From the NCBI RefSeq assembly GCF_001854765.1, contig NZ_LJJE01000112.1, forward strand, positions 62,001 through 126,000: 64,000 bases of DNA, read 5' to 3'. Source of the stretch: Vibrio sonorensis. GTDB taxonomy: Bacteria > Pseudomonadota > Gammaproteobacteria > Enterobacterales > Vibrionaceae. Below, in pieces: positions 45,024 through 54,453 of this stretch. Numbering within the stretch: position 1 is the stretch's first letter; each line of letters begins with the position of its first letter. The position numbers and the translations under genes are program-made. A model generated the notes under the pieces. It was not told the origin of the DNA, made no database searches, and worked only from the letters and a program-made list of their open reading frames with translations.

Positions 45024-45736
45024 ATGAAAGTAAAAAACAGAATTTCTTTAGCTTTGGCGACGACTCTATTTGCTGGTGGGCTTTCCGCTGCCTCGTTAGA
45101 TTTTAGGGAAGAGTATAAACACGGACAGGAAGATTTTGCCGGAAGAGTAAAAATCGGTGGTAGTTTTGAAAATCACTACTTTGGCGTTGAAGCGAAACAC
45201 AGTGGGCACCTTGGAGAGTTAAAAAGGGCCGACAATGAGTTTGAATATGGATACAACTGGTATCCAGCCGACAAGTGGCGAATTCAAACCGCGATGCCAA
45301 TAACATTCGGCAGTACGTCAGTCACTTACAAACCACAAGTACGGGTGCAATACAAGTTTGACAGTGGTCTAGTGACCAAACTTCGGTATCGCCACGAATT
45401 CAGAAATTACGCAGATGGCTCTACACAACAGGGAGAGATGGGGAAAAACACGATTCTGTTAATCGCAGTAAAATTACCGGTAACCTCGATTACAACTGGG
45501 ATAATTGGCAATTTGGCTTTGAAGCCAATTACGCACAAGACGTAATTAGTAAGGATTGGAAAATGGGTAACAACGGTAAATATGAGTGGGACTACAACCT
45601 CAAGATAGGTTACAAGGAGTCCGGCTGGAAATGGCGACCATACATTGAACTGGGTAATGTTCAGTGTACAAGTTCTTCGTGTGATGATGATACCCGCCAG
45701 TTAAGAAGTCGAATCGGTATTACTTATAGTTTTTAA
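45024..45736 (+). pseudogene. KdgM-family oligo-uronide porin, frameshifted
   Basis: The signal peptide (MKVKNRISLALATTLFAGGLSAA) precedes beta strands typical of KdgM (LDFREEYKHG, FEYGYNWYP, VRVQYKFDSG). The first frame ends at 45545. One G is missing from a G run near 45439-45442, and the restored frame continues HDSVNRSKITGNLDYN to GITYSF at 45736. Length 713 fits a single loss; the restored protein is 237 residues. KdgM proteins are 12-stranded monomeric channels for acidic oligosaccharides. It lies 62 bases after the AlgL-like lyase, in the same direction. Confidence 0.85.
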
Positions 45737-46100
45737 AAAATGAGCTATTTGCCTTGGCTCGACACAAGTTTGACTTTTTTTTCAGTGTCGGCCTTGGCCA
45801 AATGACACTTTACCGCTTTAACCATTAATCATAATTGTTTGATGGAACCAATAAATATAATGCTGAAAAATTGATATGTAGTGAAAATTTAAAATTGGGG
45901 GAGTTGTCGATAAATATATTTGTTGACAACTGTAATAGTCAAAAATGACATGTGAAATATGTTTAATGGGTTTATTAAACGATGCGTGTTTGATGGGTAT
46001 TGCTGCATAACATAGGGAGAGCAATGGATAAATTCTAAGTATTCAGTGTTTTGTACATCAGAGCTTTTAAGTGTAACGGTGACAAAACTAAGGACATATT
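45737..46100. other. Intergenic region before the PL6-like gene
   Basis: About 360 AT-rich bases. An imperfect CGACAC/GTGTCG repeat near 45759-45788 flanks a T tract soon after the KdgM stop and may end transcription. The rest probably holds the promoter of the PL6-like gene. I see no convincing -35/-10 pair and no gene. Confidence 0.5.
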
Positions 46101-48575
46101 ATGAAAAGTCTAACGCTACCAATTGTACTATCCCTTGTCGTCTTATTCGTTACAGGTTGTCGAGACCTATATGATGAACCCCCAATATCGAATATTAACA
46201 CCGATCAGCAGCAAAGTAGCGATGAGCCAGTCGTTTCGACGGTTGCCGACCATGTAGCTTCGTCTCTAAGTGAGCTAAACACGTTGATCGAACAAGCGAA
46301 AGACGGTGATGTGATTGGTTTAAATTACAACGAGTTTCAACTTGATTCTCCTTTAAATGGCGCGGTTGTGATTAGTAAAAGTGTCGTTTTGACGTCATCA
46401 AACAAAGAAGGCACAGTCAGTAGTTATGGTGAAAATCAAGCGGTACTATCGGGCAGCGTTTGTATCGACATACCAGACAGCGTAGACGGTACGGCAAACA
46501 TTAGAATAACCAACCTAAGGTTTGAACAGGTTGAAATAGATACATGTGGTTCAACCAGCAACTCACGTTCGATAATCAATATTGGTAAAGTTGGTGACGG
46601 GGACACTCCTGTATATCTGGATAATCTGGTTTTTGACGGCGTGAACTTTAATGAACCCACCTCCTTACCAACAGCATGGGTATATTCTAGAGGCTTAGTT
46701 CATATCAGTGATAGTCGCTTCTTTAATAAACAGGTGACTAATGCCGCGAATAGCATCGTTTATTTGAACTGTGGCAGTAATAGAATTAACGGTGGTAGTA
46801 ACAGAGAATCAAAACCGACTATAGATGGAAATGTGTTCTCACTTATCTCGCCATCAGACAGCGTAAATGGAGTTGTTGCCGGCCAGTTTGATGGTAAACA
46901 ATGTAACGTTTTGGTCTCAAACAACACGTTCGAAAATTTTGCAAAAGATCTCACAACAGAAGGTCAAGACGCCATCACTTTTGAATCTGCTGCGATTGTT
47001 GATGGAGCGAGCGATGACATTAGCCTTAATGGAAATACTTTTGCTTTTAACGACTCTTTAGTATCCCCTCCTAATGATCAATTAATACCTACATTTCCAA
47101 CTCCAAATAAGTACGCAACTTCAGTTACTCTGCAAAGTGTCGTCGATACTGCAATCAGTGGTGATGTTATAGGGCTTGATGGTCACTTTAGTGGTGATGA
47201 CTTCGGCAGTCTGGTTTTAACTGAAAGCGTTAAGTTTGTCGGTGCGACAGAAGCAGATGGTTTGTTTACCCAAGCGATAGTCGAAGGTGGTCAATCCTGC
47301 ATTCTTATTGCGACGAATAACATAGAGATCCAAAACATAGCTTTCAATAACGTCCAAGGTACCTGCTTAGATTCTGGCGACCCTACTAAAGATACTTCGC
47401 TTATTAACATTGGGTCCGGTACTAGTACACAAGATGGTAGTGGAAACAGTCCCGGAGATATAAAGCCCACAGGAATTGTTTTAAATAAAGTGGTTATTGA
47501 CGATAGTAGTCGAAGTGCAATTGTTGCTCCGTATCACCATATTATTGTTAGAGGCTCTGCCGATATTATTGCTAGTGAGTTTTTAAATAAACCCGCACAA
47601 GAGCTAGGTACTTTTGTAAATATAAGAAACGATAGTTCCTCTCACACTGATACAAGAATAATGTACAACTTATTCTACAACCTCAATGATGGCGTAAACT
47701 ATATAGCATCGTTATCAGATAGTACGATTCAGCCAAGTTCTGAAACTGGAGCTTTTGATATATTTGCTATCCAAGTTGGAACCTCATCGACCAAACAAGA
47801 ATACGCAACAAAAACTCAGATCGAAAATAATCTATTTGAGAGTAACTATGCACCGAGAAGGTTAATTAGAGTACGTTCTTCAGAGAATATTATACATAGT
47901 AATACCATTAAAAACTCCTATGGTTGGATATCATTTGGAGGAGGCGAAAACAACCAGTTTACCAATAACTTGGTAGTCGCCAATGGAGCCACTTCAACCC
48001 ACAACGGAAAATACGAATCGCAATTAAGGTTTATCGGTAAAGGAGATGTAATTGAAAACAATTACTTCGAAAAAGTCACTTTTTCAGCCACGGGCAACGA
48101 AGCGGGTGCGATTGCGATTTGGGAAGCAGGGCTAGAGAGCACCGATGATTTTACGGAGCGGTCGGCGGCTTTGGTGAGAAACAATACGATTGTAGATTCA
48201 AAGCAATCGTTTCTTATCGCTAAAACAGGCGAATGTATTGCAGGTAGTGAGGAATCGATAGTCCATTTTGAAAACAACCTAATTGCTAACGTTCAACTAA
48301 GCGGGCAAAACGCTTATCGCGATGACTGTGGACTAAATAGCGCGTCTACATGGACAGGTGAATCTTATGGAGTATCAACGCTAAGTTCAAACGGCACTCT
48401 AGACGCTTTGGTCGGAACAGGAGCAACACTGTTAGGCGATAACGGCGCAGAGGTTGAACCTAACAGCGATGGCCTCTACATGCCAACAGTGGGTGGTAAC
48501 GTTGAAGGCAAGGGTGCCTCAGGTTTGATCCTGCTAACCGTATCAGACGTGGGATTAAATGCTACAAATCAATAA
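46101..48575 (+). CDS. PL6-like (chondroitinase B/alginate lyase-fold) lipoprotein with altered catalytic residues
   Basis: The 824-residue lipoprotein has a lipobox VTGC (Cys20; Arg at +2 predicts outer-membrane sorting) and two parallel beta-helix regions (about 52-330 and 338-800). Each opens with the same pattern (L..LI..A.DGDVIGL and L.SVVDTAISGDVIGL), so it is an internal duplication. The second holds ENNLFES, RSSENIIHSNTIKNSYGW and SFGGGENN. In PL6 enzymes the equivalent segments are NKSS (Lys base) and LRHG (Arg acid); here they read VRSS (Arg592) and FGGG (Gly613). It is either non-catalytic or chemically different. Start ATG 46101 has AAGGA upstream. Confidence 0.75.
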   Translation: MKSLTLPIVLSLVVLFVTGCRDLYDEPPISNINTDQQQSSDEPVVSTVADHVASSLSELNTLIEQAKDGDVIGLNYNEFQLDSPLNGAVVISKSVVLTSSNKEGTVSSYGENQAVLSGSVCIDIPDSVDGTANIRITNLRFEQVEIDTCGSTSNSRSIINIGKVGDGDTPVYLDNLVFDGVNFNEPTSLPTAWVYSRGLVHISDSRFFNKQVTNAANSIVYLNCGSNRINGGSNRESKPTIDGNVFSLISPSDSVNGVVAGQFDGKQCNVLVSNNTFENFAKDLTTEGQDAITFESAAIVDGASDDISLNGNTFAFNDSLVSPPNDQLIPTFPTPNKYATSVTLQSVVDTAISGDVIGLDGHFSGDDFGSLVLTESVKFVGATEADGLFTQAIVEGGQSCILIATNNIEIQNIAFNNVQGTCLDSGDPTKDTSLINIGSGTSTQDGSGNSPGDIKPTGIVLNKVVIDDSSRSAIVAPYHHIIVRGSADIIASEFLNKPAQELGTFVNIRNDSSSHTDTRIMYNLFYNLNDGVNYIASLSDSTIQPSSETGAFDIFAIQVGTSSTKQEYATKTQIENNLFESNYAPRRLIRVRSSENIIHSNTIKNSYGWISFGGGENNQFTNNLVVANGATSTHNGKYESQLRFIGKGDVIENNYFEKVTFSATGNEAGAIAIWEAGLESTDDFTERSAALVRNNTIVDSKQSFLIAKTGECIAGSEESIVHFENNLIANVQLSGQNAYRDDCGLNSASTWTGESYGVSTLSSNGTLDALVGTGATLLGDNGAEVEPNSDGLYMPTVGGNVEGKGASGLILLTVSDVGLNATNQ

Positions 48576-48654
48576 CTCACCAACAAAGCGCCATCCTCCA
48601 TGGTAATAAGTTGGTGGATGGTTGTGTTCAAACAGATTTACTTTGGGTACGACT

Positions 48655-49440
48655 ATGAATAAGTATTTTGTAATGGCGATTTTTCTCATTTTTCATTCTA
48701 GTCAGGCGGTTGCAGCTACAATGACGTTGAAATGGGAACACAAGCTGCTTGATGGACGGACTGACAGACCAAAGTTGGAACTTAGCCATCGATTAGATAA
48801 TGGCCTTCAGTTTGGCTTTGAAAACGCTTGGCAAATTGATAGGTCAGAAAAGGAACTGGATCGAGACGCAGGCTTCGCACCAGATCAATATGAGATGACC
48901 TTCAAATCGGACTATCAATACCGCTGGGGAGAAAACCGAGAATGGCAAGCTGGGGGAGTTTTTGATTACCAGCTAAAAGCGGAAACAAAGAGCGTTCGAT
49001 ATGGTGTCTATGCTGGATATCGATATACCCCAAACTTGCAATCGAAGATAAGAGCCCGTATCTCTCGAAACATCAAAAAGATGAAAAGTGGTGAATATAG
49101 GGGGTCTGATCAGTACAACCAAGAGCTGAGGATTGACCATTGGTTAACCTATCGTTGGGACGAATGGACGTTTGTTTGGGATTTTGTCTACCTACGTAAA
49201 CTATCAGATTATGAAGGCAATGTGTTTGACAACAACAAAACATCGGCGATAGAAAACGAATTAAGCGCCGAGTACCGTTTGCCCAATGCCCGCGCACACG
49301 CTTTCTATGGCAAGTTCAAACTGAAGCAAAAGCTCCTCAAAGACAGTGTGTTATCGGGGGCTAGTAGTAATCCAAACGGATACGATTGGCATGGTAATCG
49401 AGATAATGCGATTGAGTTTGGGTACAAGTACCGTTTCTAA
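48655..49440 (+). CDS. KdgM-family oligo-uronide porin (second copy)
   Basis: From ATG 48655 the product is 261 residues with a signal peptide (MNKYFVMAIFLIFHSSQAVAA). A KdgM-type barrel follows, e.g. LSHRLDNGLQFGFENAW, FDYQLKAETKSVRYGVYAGYR and the closing IEFGYKYRF. It is much diverged from the copy at 45.0 kb, which suggests a different oligomer preference. An earlier in-frame ATG (48622) gives a leader without a proper signal peptide. The ribosome binding site is weak. It follows the PL6-like gene by 79 bases. Confidence 0.83.
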   Translation: MNKYFVMAIFLIFHSSQAVAATMTLKWEHKLLDGRTDRPKLELSHRLDNGLQFGFENAWQIDRSEKELDRDAGFAPDQYEMTFKSDYQYRWGENREWQAGGVFDYQLKAETKSVRYGVYAGYRYTPNLQSKIRARISRNIKKMKSGEYRGSDQYNQELRIDHWLTYRWDEWTFVWDFVYLRKLSDYEGNVFDNNKTSAIENELSAEYRLPNARAHAFYGKFKLKQKLLKDSVLSGASSNPNGYDWHGNRDNAIEFGYKYRF

Positions 49441-49449
49441 CTTAGCTAG

Positions 49450-49478
49450 AAGGGCTATTTGAACTCAATGTAGCCCTT
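49450..49478 (+). terminator. Hairpin after the second KdgM gene
   Basis: AAGGGCTA and TAGCCCTT, perfect 8-base arms around a 13-base loop, 10 bases after the stop. No T tract follows, so it may stabilise or attenuate the transcript rather than end it. Confidence 0.4.
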
Positions 49479-49547
49479 ACTAAATAGTAAAACATCAATG
49501 TTAAGCAGCTAAAAAACTTAACGTGTGAAACCCTTTAAGGAGGATCA

Positions 49548-50414
49548 ATGAAGTTTACTGTAATCGTTAGCATGTCAGTTTTATTGTCTCTGTTCGGATG
49601 CGCAGATCCAAGTTACAACCAAGTGGCAATAGAGCCAGCGACGGGCGAGAGGGTGGAACCAGCAAAATACGCTAAGTTCCATTCCATACTTAACGCATCA
49701 AAATTACAGATTTCTAAACCAAATTCGCAGGCGGGATCTAAATATGAGTTAGCGTTAGATAGTGACTTTTCTGGGATTGTGAATGACTATTTTTATGTCG
49801 ATAAAGGTTCAAGTTCGTTTGTGTTCAAGATGGAGGGTTACAAGCTCAGAAACGAACTTAGAGTACTAGAAAATTTTAAATCTGACACTCCGGAGTATTA
49901 TCGATTAAGCGCTAATTTGATGCTTATAAACCCGATGAAGTCGATAGAAAAAAGCCCTCACAACCGCGATGAAATGACGCTTCTTCAAGTCCACAATAAA
50001 GGAACATTTGATGATGGCTTACACGGAGTGGGTTATATACCTCATCCTCTGGTACGCGTTGTTTGGGAGGCCGAGCGACGAGGCGTGCAAAACCATTATT
50101 GGGCAGTTATCAAAAACAACGCGGTTAACTGCGGAAGTGACAGCGGGAACCGAGAACTGCCAGTATGTAAAAAGGCGTACAAACGGGTGGCTCTAGGACC
50201 AGCAAGCTCTGGAGTTCCAGTGCGATTTGATGTTTTAGTGGGTGACCAAACTTTGATCATAAAGGTGAATGGGACGACGAAAGTCAATCATGACATTTCT
50301 TATTGGAAGCACCTTTTGAGTTATTTCAAAGCGGGTGTTTACAACCAGTTTGAAAACGGCCAAAGCGAAGTTCACTTTCATACACTAGAGTATGGAGCAC
50401 GAGAGTTTCATTAG
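49548..50414 (+). CDS. Polysaccharide lyase family 7 lipoprotein (alginate lyase)
   Basis: The 288-residue precursor has a lipobox LFGC (Cys18; Ala at +2 favours the outer membrane) and a compact PL7 domain. The three signature strands are present: RNELRVLE for R(S/T)ELR, LLQVHN for Q(I/V)H, and YFKAGVYNQ. Histidine, glutamine, arginine and tyrosine catalytic positions appear intact. It would cut alginate at the cell surface or in the periplasm. AAGGAGG is a strong ribosome binding site before the ATG. It is the last gene of the rightward lyase/porin series. Confidence 0.9.
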   Translation: MKFTVIVSMSVLLSLFGCADPSYNQVAIEPATGERVEPAKYAKFHSILNASKLQISKPNSQAGSKYELALDSDFSGIVNDYFYVDKGSSSFVFKMEGYKLRNELRVLENFKSDTPEYYRLSANLMLINPMKSIEKSPHNRDEMTLLQVHNKGTFDDGLHGVGYIPHPLVRVVWEAERRGVQNHYWAVIKNNAVNCGSDSGNRELPVCKKAYKRVALGPASSGVPVRFDVLVGDQTLIIKVNGTTKVNHDISYWKHLLSYFKAGVYNQFENGQSEVHFHTLEYGAREFH

Positions 50415-50440
50415 CTTGGCGACAAGCTTCCAAAATAAAG

Positions 50441-50476
50441 GGATAAGTTGGGTAGTTATTTTAATCGAACTTATCC
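50441..50476 (+). terminator. Hairpin after the PL7 lipoprotein gene
   Basis: GGATAAGTT and AACTTATCC are perfect 9-base arms with an 18-base spacer that contains TTATTTTAAT. A second hairpin (AGCTTG/CAAGCT at 50413-50428) overlaps the stop codon. Neither ends in a clean T tract. Confidence 0.35.
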
Positions 50477-50578
50477 ATTACCAATTAAATCCACCCTTTG
50501 CATACTTATTGCCATTTAGATTTAGTGCAAGCATATAGAAGAATTAGGTCGTGCAACAGAAGAAATCGTAGATAAACA

Positions 50579-50606
50579 AGAGCCAAAATAGGTCTGTTTT
50601 GGCTCT
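50579..50606. repeat. Perfect 10-bp inverted repeat near the MFS gene end
   Basis: AGAGCCAAAA and TTTTGGCTCT flank an eight-base loop, 53 bases past the leftward MFS stop. No U tract follows on either strand. It may act as a weak bidirectional terminator between converging transcripts. Confidence 0.5.
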
Positions 50607-50658
50607 GTCGATACGTGTACTGATTTTGTGCTGACTCTTCTTTTTTCTTGTTGCGACT

Positions 50659-52112
50659 TTAGACAATATCTTTGCGTTTCGACACCAACTTAAACAGCAG
50701 AAAACAGACAATAATGGATGCGAAGAAGTTGTAGAGCATTCCGACTACAAAGGCACAAGAGTACTGAATCGCCAAATCTACAGACTCACCACCGTTACTC
50801 AATGCTGTGCTAAACAAAATACCGATAACAGCCACGCCAAACGCTGCTCCAACCTGTTGGACAGTCGACACTACACCTGAAGCCATCCCTGCTTGTTTTT
50901 TATCGACAAAACCCAATACCAAATTGAGTAGGGGAGTCATGATGGTACCTTGTCCAAAACCGATAAATGATAACAAGGGAATTAATAGTACCGCGATTAG
51001 CTCAGCACCTGACTCATAGACTTGTAAGATCAATAGGCCAATTGATAAAGCGTAGATAAAGGCTCCAATTACAATCACCTTTTCTCCCCACCGAGCAATG
51101 AATTTTGGGGTAACTAAGGATGCCACGACAAACCCAATGCTACAGGGAGCAAAAATACTCCCCGCTACAAAGGGATTTATCTGCATACCTGTTTGTATCA
51201 ATAAAGCAAAGCTTAAGAAAAATGAGCTCGATGTGGAATAAACAAGAAACACCAAAATCGCTCCTATAGCGAAACGCTTTTCAGATAAAAGCGCCATGTC
51301 TACCAGTGGTAGCTTGCCAGAGAGCCTGCTGCGTTCTTGTTGTTGGTAAAATAGTATTAGTAAAACGACAGCCCCGACCATAGCCAATAGGTCCATAAAG
51401 GCCATCCGTCTTCAGGCCCTTTTAGTAAAGGCAGTAGTAGTAGAGATAAACCAAGAGTGATTAAAAACACCCCTGTCCAATCGAGTGTAGGTCGCTGTTC
51501 GGCTTTAGATTCAGGAATCAAACGGGCACTAAAAATAGCGAAAAGTCCGATAGGGATGTTTATTAAAAAAAGACTTCGCCAACTTAGACCAAAGAAATCG
51601 CCATGTACAATCCATCCTCCTAATACTTGAGCAGCTATTGCCGAAAGACCAAGTGTCATACCCAATAAGCCAAACGCTTTTCGGCTATCATCGCCAGTGA
51701 AATTAACCCGAATCGAAGCGTAAACTTGAGGGAATAAGAGGGCGGCTGCGAGCCCCTGCAATATTCTCGCCCCAATCAGAACATTGGCATTTAAGGCCAA
51801 CGCACAAAAAGCCGAAGCGAGAGTAAACCCGATCATGCCGACGATAAACAACCGGCGTCGGCCAAACATATCGCCCAATCGTCCGCCAGTGATTAGTAAT
51901 ACGCCAAACGCGAGTTCATAACCGGCGATAATAAAGCCTATCTGTGAAAAGCTGGCATTCAATCCAGCCTGCATACTCGGGATAGCAACGTTGACTACAA
52001 AAAGATCAAAAATAGTAACGAAACCTGCTGTCAGCAATACATATAAACCGAGCCACGGCCGCGTAGGAGTGGGAGTACTGCAGTTGGTAACAAGATGAAA
52101 TGGTGAATTCAT
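50659..52112 (-). pseudogene. MFS drug exporter (DHA2/EmrB-QacA type, 14-TM), frameshifted
   Basis: The first frame starts PWLGLYVLLTAGFVTIFDLFVVNVAIPSM and has the motif GGRLGDMFGRRR, ending at GWPLWTYWLW. The second frame resumes MVGAVVLLILFYQQQ and runs to 50659. One base, probably a G in a short run, is missing near 51378-51384 (length 3n+2). The restored 484 residues and about 14 helices fit EmrB/QacA exporters, proton antiporters for hydrophobic drugs. It is divergent from an XRE-type regulator, the usual partner of such genes. Confidence 0.87.
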
Positions 52113-52159
52113 AACGCGTCTCTAAAGATAAAAAAACGATTCTATAGCTTTGTTAGACC

Positions 52160-52197
52160 GTTACAATTTAACACTTTATACTATTACTAAATGTAAC
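52160..52197. promoter_or_regulatory. Inverted repeat in the MFS/XRE divergent promoter
   Basis: GTTACAATTTA (52160-52170) and TAAATGTAAC (52188-52197) are inverted copies (one base inserted) that bracket TATACT at 52177-52182. The position between the divergent genes makes an operator of the XRE regulator likely. Confidence 0.5.
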
Positions 52198-52216
52198 AGC
52201 GTTAATGAGGATAAAC

Positions 52217-53008
52217 ATGCGAACCATGAAACGAACTCGCGAGGAGCTGGCTACTTTTTTACGTTCTCGTCGTGAACGTCTTTCCCCTAATGATGTAGGG
52301 CTACCTAGCGGTGGTAGAAGGCGTACTCCAGGGCTACGCCGAGAGGAAGTGGCAGCTTTGGCCGGTGTAGGGTTAACTTGGTATACATGGCTAGAACAAG
52401 GCCGTGAAATTGGAGTGTCTACGACCTTTTTAGACAACATTTCTAGAGTTTTGAAACTCGATGCCTCTGAGCGACGTCATCTTTTTTTGTTGGCTCATCA
52501 ACGTCCACCGATTGATCCTGGAAAAACTTGGTGTATAGTGCCTGCTTTGATTCGTCGGCTCATGGACGATCTTGCTCAACATCCCGCCTATGTACTCAAC
52601 TTACGCTGGGATGTGCTGGCATACAACGATGCTGCGAACCAACTTTTTTGTTTCGATCAACACCCTCCCGAAAGGCGTAATCTTTTATGGATGCTGTTTA
52701 CCGATCCGGTTATGCGGCAGCTTTATTCTCAATGGGAAGAGGAAGCACCACGCATACTATCAAGTTTTCGTCGTGACTATGCCAATGCGAGTCAAGAAAC
52801 TGATATCAAGGCGTTGGTGGATGAAATGAAAAAAGTGTCTCCAGAGTTTCAGCAGTTTTGGAGAGAACACGATGTACATGAACCCTGTAACGGTCGTAGG
52901 GAATTTACCTTAGATGGCGAAATCTTCACCTTTGAACACACTTCATTAACCATTGATGCAGATCGCCATTTGCGTTTGGTTGTGTATGCAAAAAGTGAAG
53001 AGAATTAA
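52217..53008 (+). CDS. XRE-family regulator with MmyB-like C-terminal domain
   Basis: The product is about 263 residues. ATG 52217 has GAGG six bases upstream; an earlier ATG (52205) is less well placed. The N-terminal helix-turn-helix (about 5-75) shows FLRSRRERLSP, RRTPGLRREEVAALAGVGLTWYTWLEQGR and VSTTFLDNISRVL, the signature of the MmyB/PF17765 group. The ligand-binding part (about 100-255) has YVLNLRWDVLAYNDAANQLF. These proteins bind a hydrophobic ligand and typically repress a divergent dehydrogenase or exporter gene, here the MFS gene. Confidence 0.9.
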   Translation: MRTMKRTREELATFLRSRRERLSPNDVGLPSGGRRRTPGLRREEVAALAGVGLTWYTWLEQGREIGVSTTFLDNISRVLKLDASERRHLFLLAHQRPPIDPGKTWCIVPALIRRLMDDLAQHPAYVLNLRWDVLAYNDAANQLFCFDQHPPERRNLLWMLFTDPVMRQLYSQWEEEAPRILSSFRRDYANASQETDIKALVDEMKKVSPEFQQFWREHDVHEPCNGRREFTLDGEIFTFEHTSLTIDADRHLRLVVYAKSEEN

Positions 53009-53223
53009 ACAAGAACCCTTGAAGTTACCTTTGGCTATCTGCGGGGGGGACTAAGGCGAATACAGAGCAAAGCGTTACATCTAAGCAGCAGATATTGTTG
53101 ATAGGAAACTAGCCAAATCGATTAGTGAGTGAGATCAAAGCGGGCGAAAACGGCACTGACTTTTAGGTAAAAGTAACGGTGCAAAGTTTTGCACCTTAAT
53201 TAAACGTTAAGTAAAGGGATGTT

Positions 53224-53691
53224 ATGCGATTTCAAGTAGTTAAAGAATCGGATGTAGAGTTACAGAAACAGTTTTTATTAATTGCACTTTGGACGCCAGA
53301 CAACGAGCCAGATCACAAGCCTGAAGTATTAGAAGCTCCGCGTGTTAAGGAGTTCTACGAAGATTGGGGCAGGGAAGGAGATGTTGGGTTTATTGCATTT
53401 TCACCAGATAACAAACCTATGGGTTTAATTCAGTCGCGCTTTAAATCTAGCCTAACAAAAAAATACTCGGACTACCCAGAAATCGCAATTGCGGTATTTT
53501 CAGAGTATCGCGGTACGGGGGTGGCTTCGGCACTTATGCAGCACCTTATTGAACACTCTGCCACAGGTCTAAGGCTTGGTGTACACCCTCAAAATGTCGC
53601 AGCAAGAAAGTTGTACGAAAAGTTTGGTTTTCGAGAGTATGAAATACACGAAAGTGGATTCCCACAGATGGTTCGGGCAAAAACGATATAA
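53224..53691 (+). CDS. GNAT-family N-acetyltransferase
   Basis: The 155-residue protein has motif A in IAVFSEYRGTGVASALMQHLI (YRGTGVA) and motif B in HPQNVAARKLYEKFGFRE. AAAGGGATGTT precedes the ATG. The substrate is unknown. It begins the AT-rich accessory stretch. Confidence 0.88.
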   Translation: MRFQVVKESDVELQKQFLLIALWTPDNEPDHKPEVLEAPRVKEFYEDWGREGDVGFIAFSPDNKPMGLIQSRFKSSLTKKYSDYPEIAIAVFSEYRGTGVASALMQHLIEHSATGLRLGVHPQNVAARKLYEKFGFREYEIHESGFPQMVRAKTI

Positions 53692-53782
53692 CACGGCTTT
53701 ACAAGATGTTATTAGAGCCACATAGTAGTGCCACTTACGACTTAAACGGACGTTGGGGTAATGCTTAACGTAAGGAGGCAGC

Positions 53783-54313
53783 GTGGAAAACACTAAAATA
53801 GATATAAGACACGCCAAGGAAAACGAACTGGATCTTCTCCACGAGTTAGTTACTTCACATGATGAATGGACGAAATTCAATGGCCCTTATTTTCCCTACG
53901 CTCACCCTTCGTTAGAACAGTTTAAGCGTTGTTCATTTCAACGTTTGTTGCTTGGCAATGACCTACAGTTGGTGACTGTTAACGATATTCCCGTTGGTAC
54001 TGTGAGTTGCTATTGGGAATGCGAAGAAACTCGTTGGCTCGAAGCAGGCATAGTGATTTACGACGAACAGTATTGGGGGAAGGGTATCGCATCGGCAGCT
54101 TTGCGTTTATGGGTATCATTCTTGTTTAAAAACAGGGAAATCGAACGGGTTGGTTTAACAACGTGGTCTGGTAACCCTCGAATGATGTCTTTGGCTATGA
54201 AGTTAGGTTTTCAGCAAGAAGCAAGGTTGAGAAAGGTTCGTTTCTACCAAGGCGAATACTACGATTCTGTTAAATATGGAATCCTGCGCTCTGAGTGGGA
54301 AGAGCAAAGCTAG
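53783..54313 (+). CDS. GNAT-family N-acetyltransferase (RimJ/RimL-like)
   Basis: The 176-residue protein starts at GTG 53783 with AAGGAGG five bases upstream. It has motif A in GIVIYDEQYWGKGIASAALRLWV (WGKGIA) and RIGL-type motif B (TWSGNPRMMSLAMKLGFQQEARLRK), with the closing DSVKYGIL typical of the RimJ/RimL group. The target may be a protein amine or a small molecule such as a polyamine. Confidence 0.9.
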   Translation: MENTKIDIRHAKENELDLLHELVTSHDEWTKFNGPYFPYAHPSLEQFKRCSFQRLLLGNDLQLVTVNDIPVGTVSCYWECEETRWLEAGIVIYDEQYWGKGIASAALRLWVSFLFKNREIERVGLTTWSGNPRMMSLAMKLGFQQEARLRKVRFYQGEYYDSVKYGILRSEWEEQS

Positions 54314-54453
54314 CGACTAGGCTGAACGGTAAATTTTTTGAGGTGAGTGCGCTTTAGTGCGTATGGACACTCAGCTACATGATATCGGTTGATTTAGGTA
54401 TAGAAGTCGCGTCGCTTACACTGGAATGTAGCGTTAATCAAACGGAGGTGATT

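Noticed and set aside
50579..50606. Strong rho-independent terminator for the MFS gene
   Set aside because: The stem is perfect, but no U tract follows on either strand, so it is listed only as an inverted repeat.
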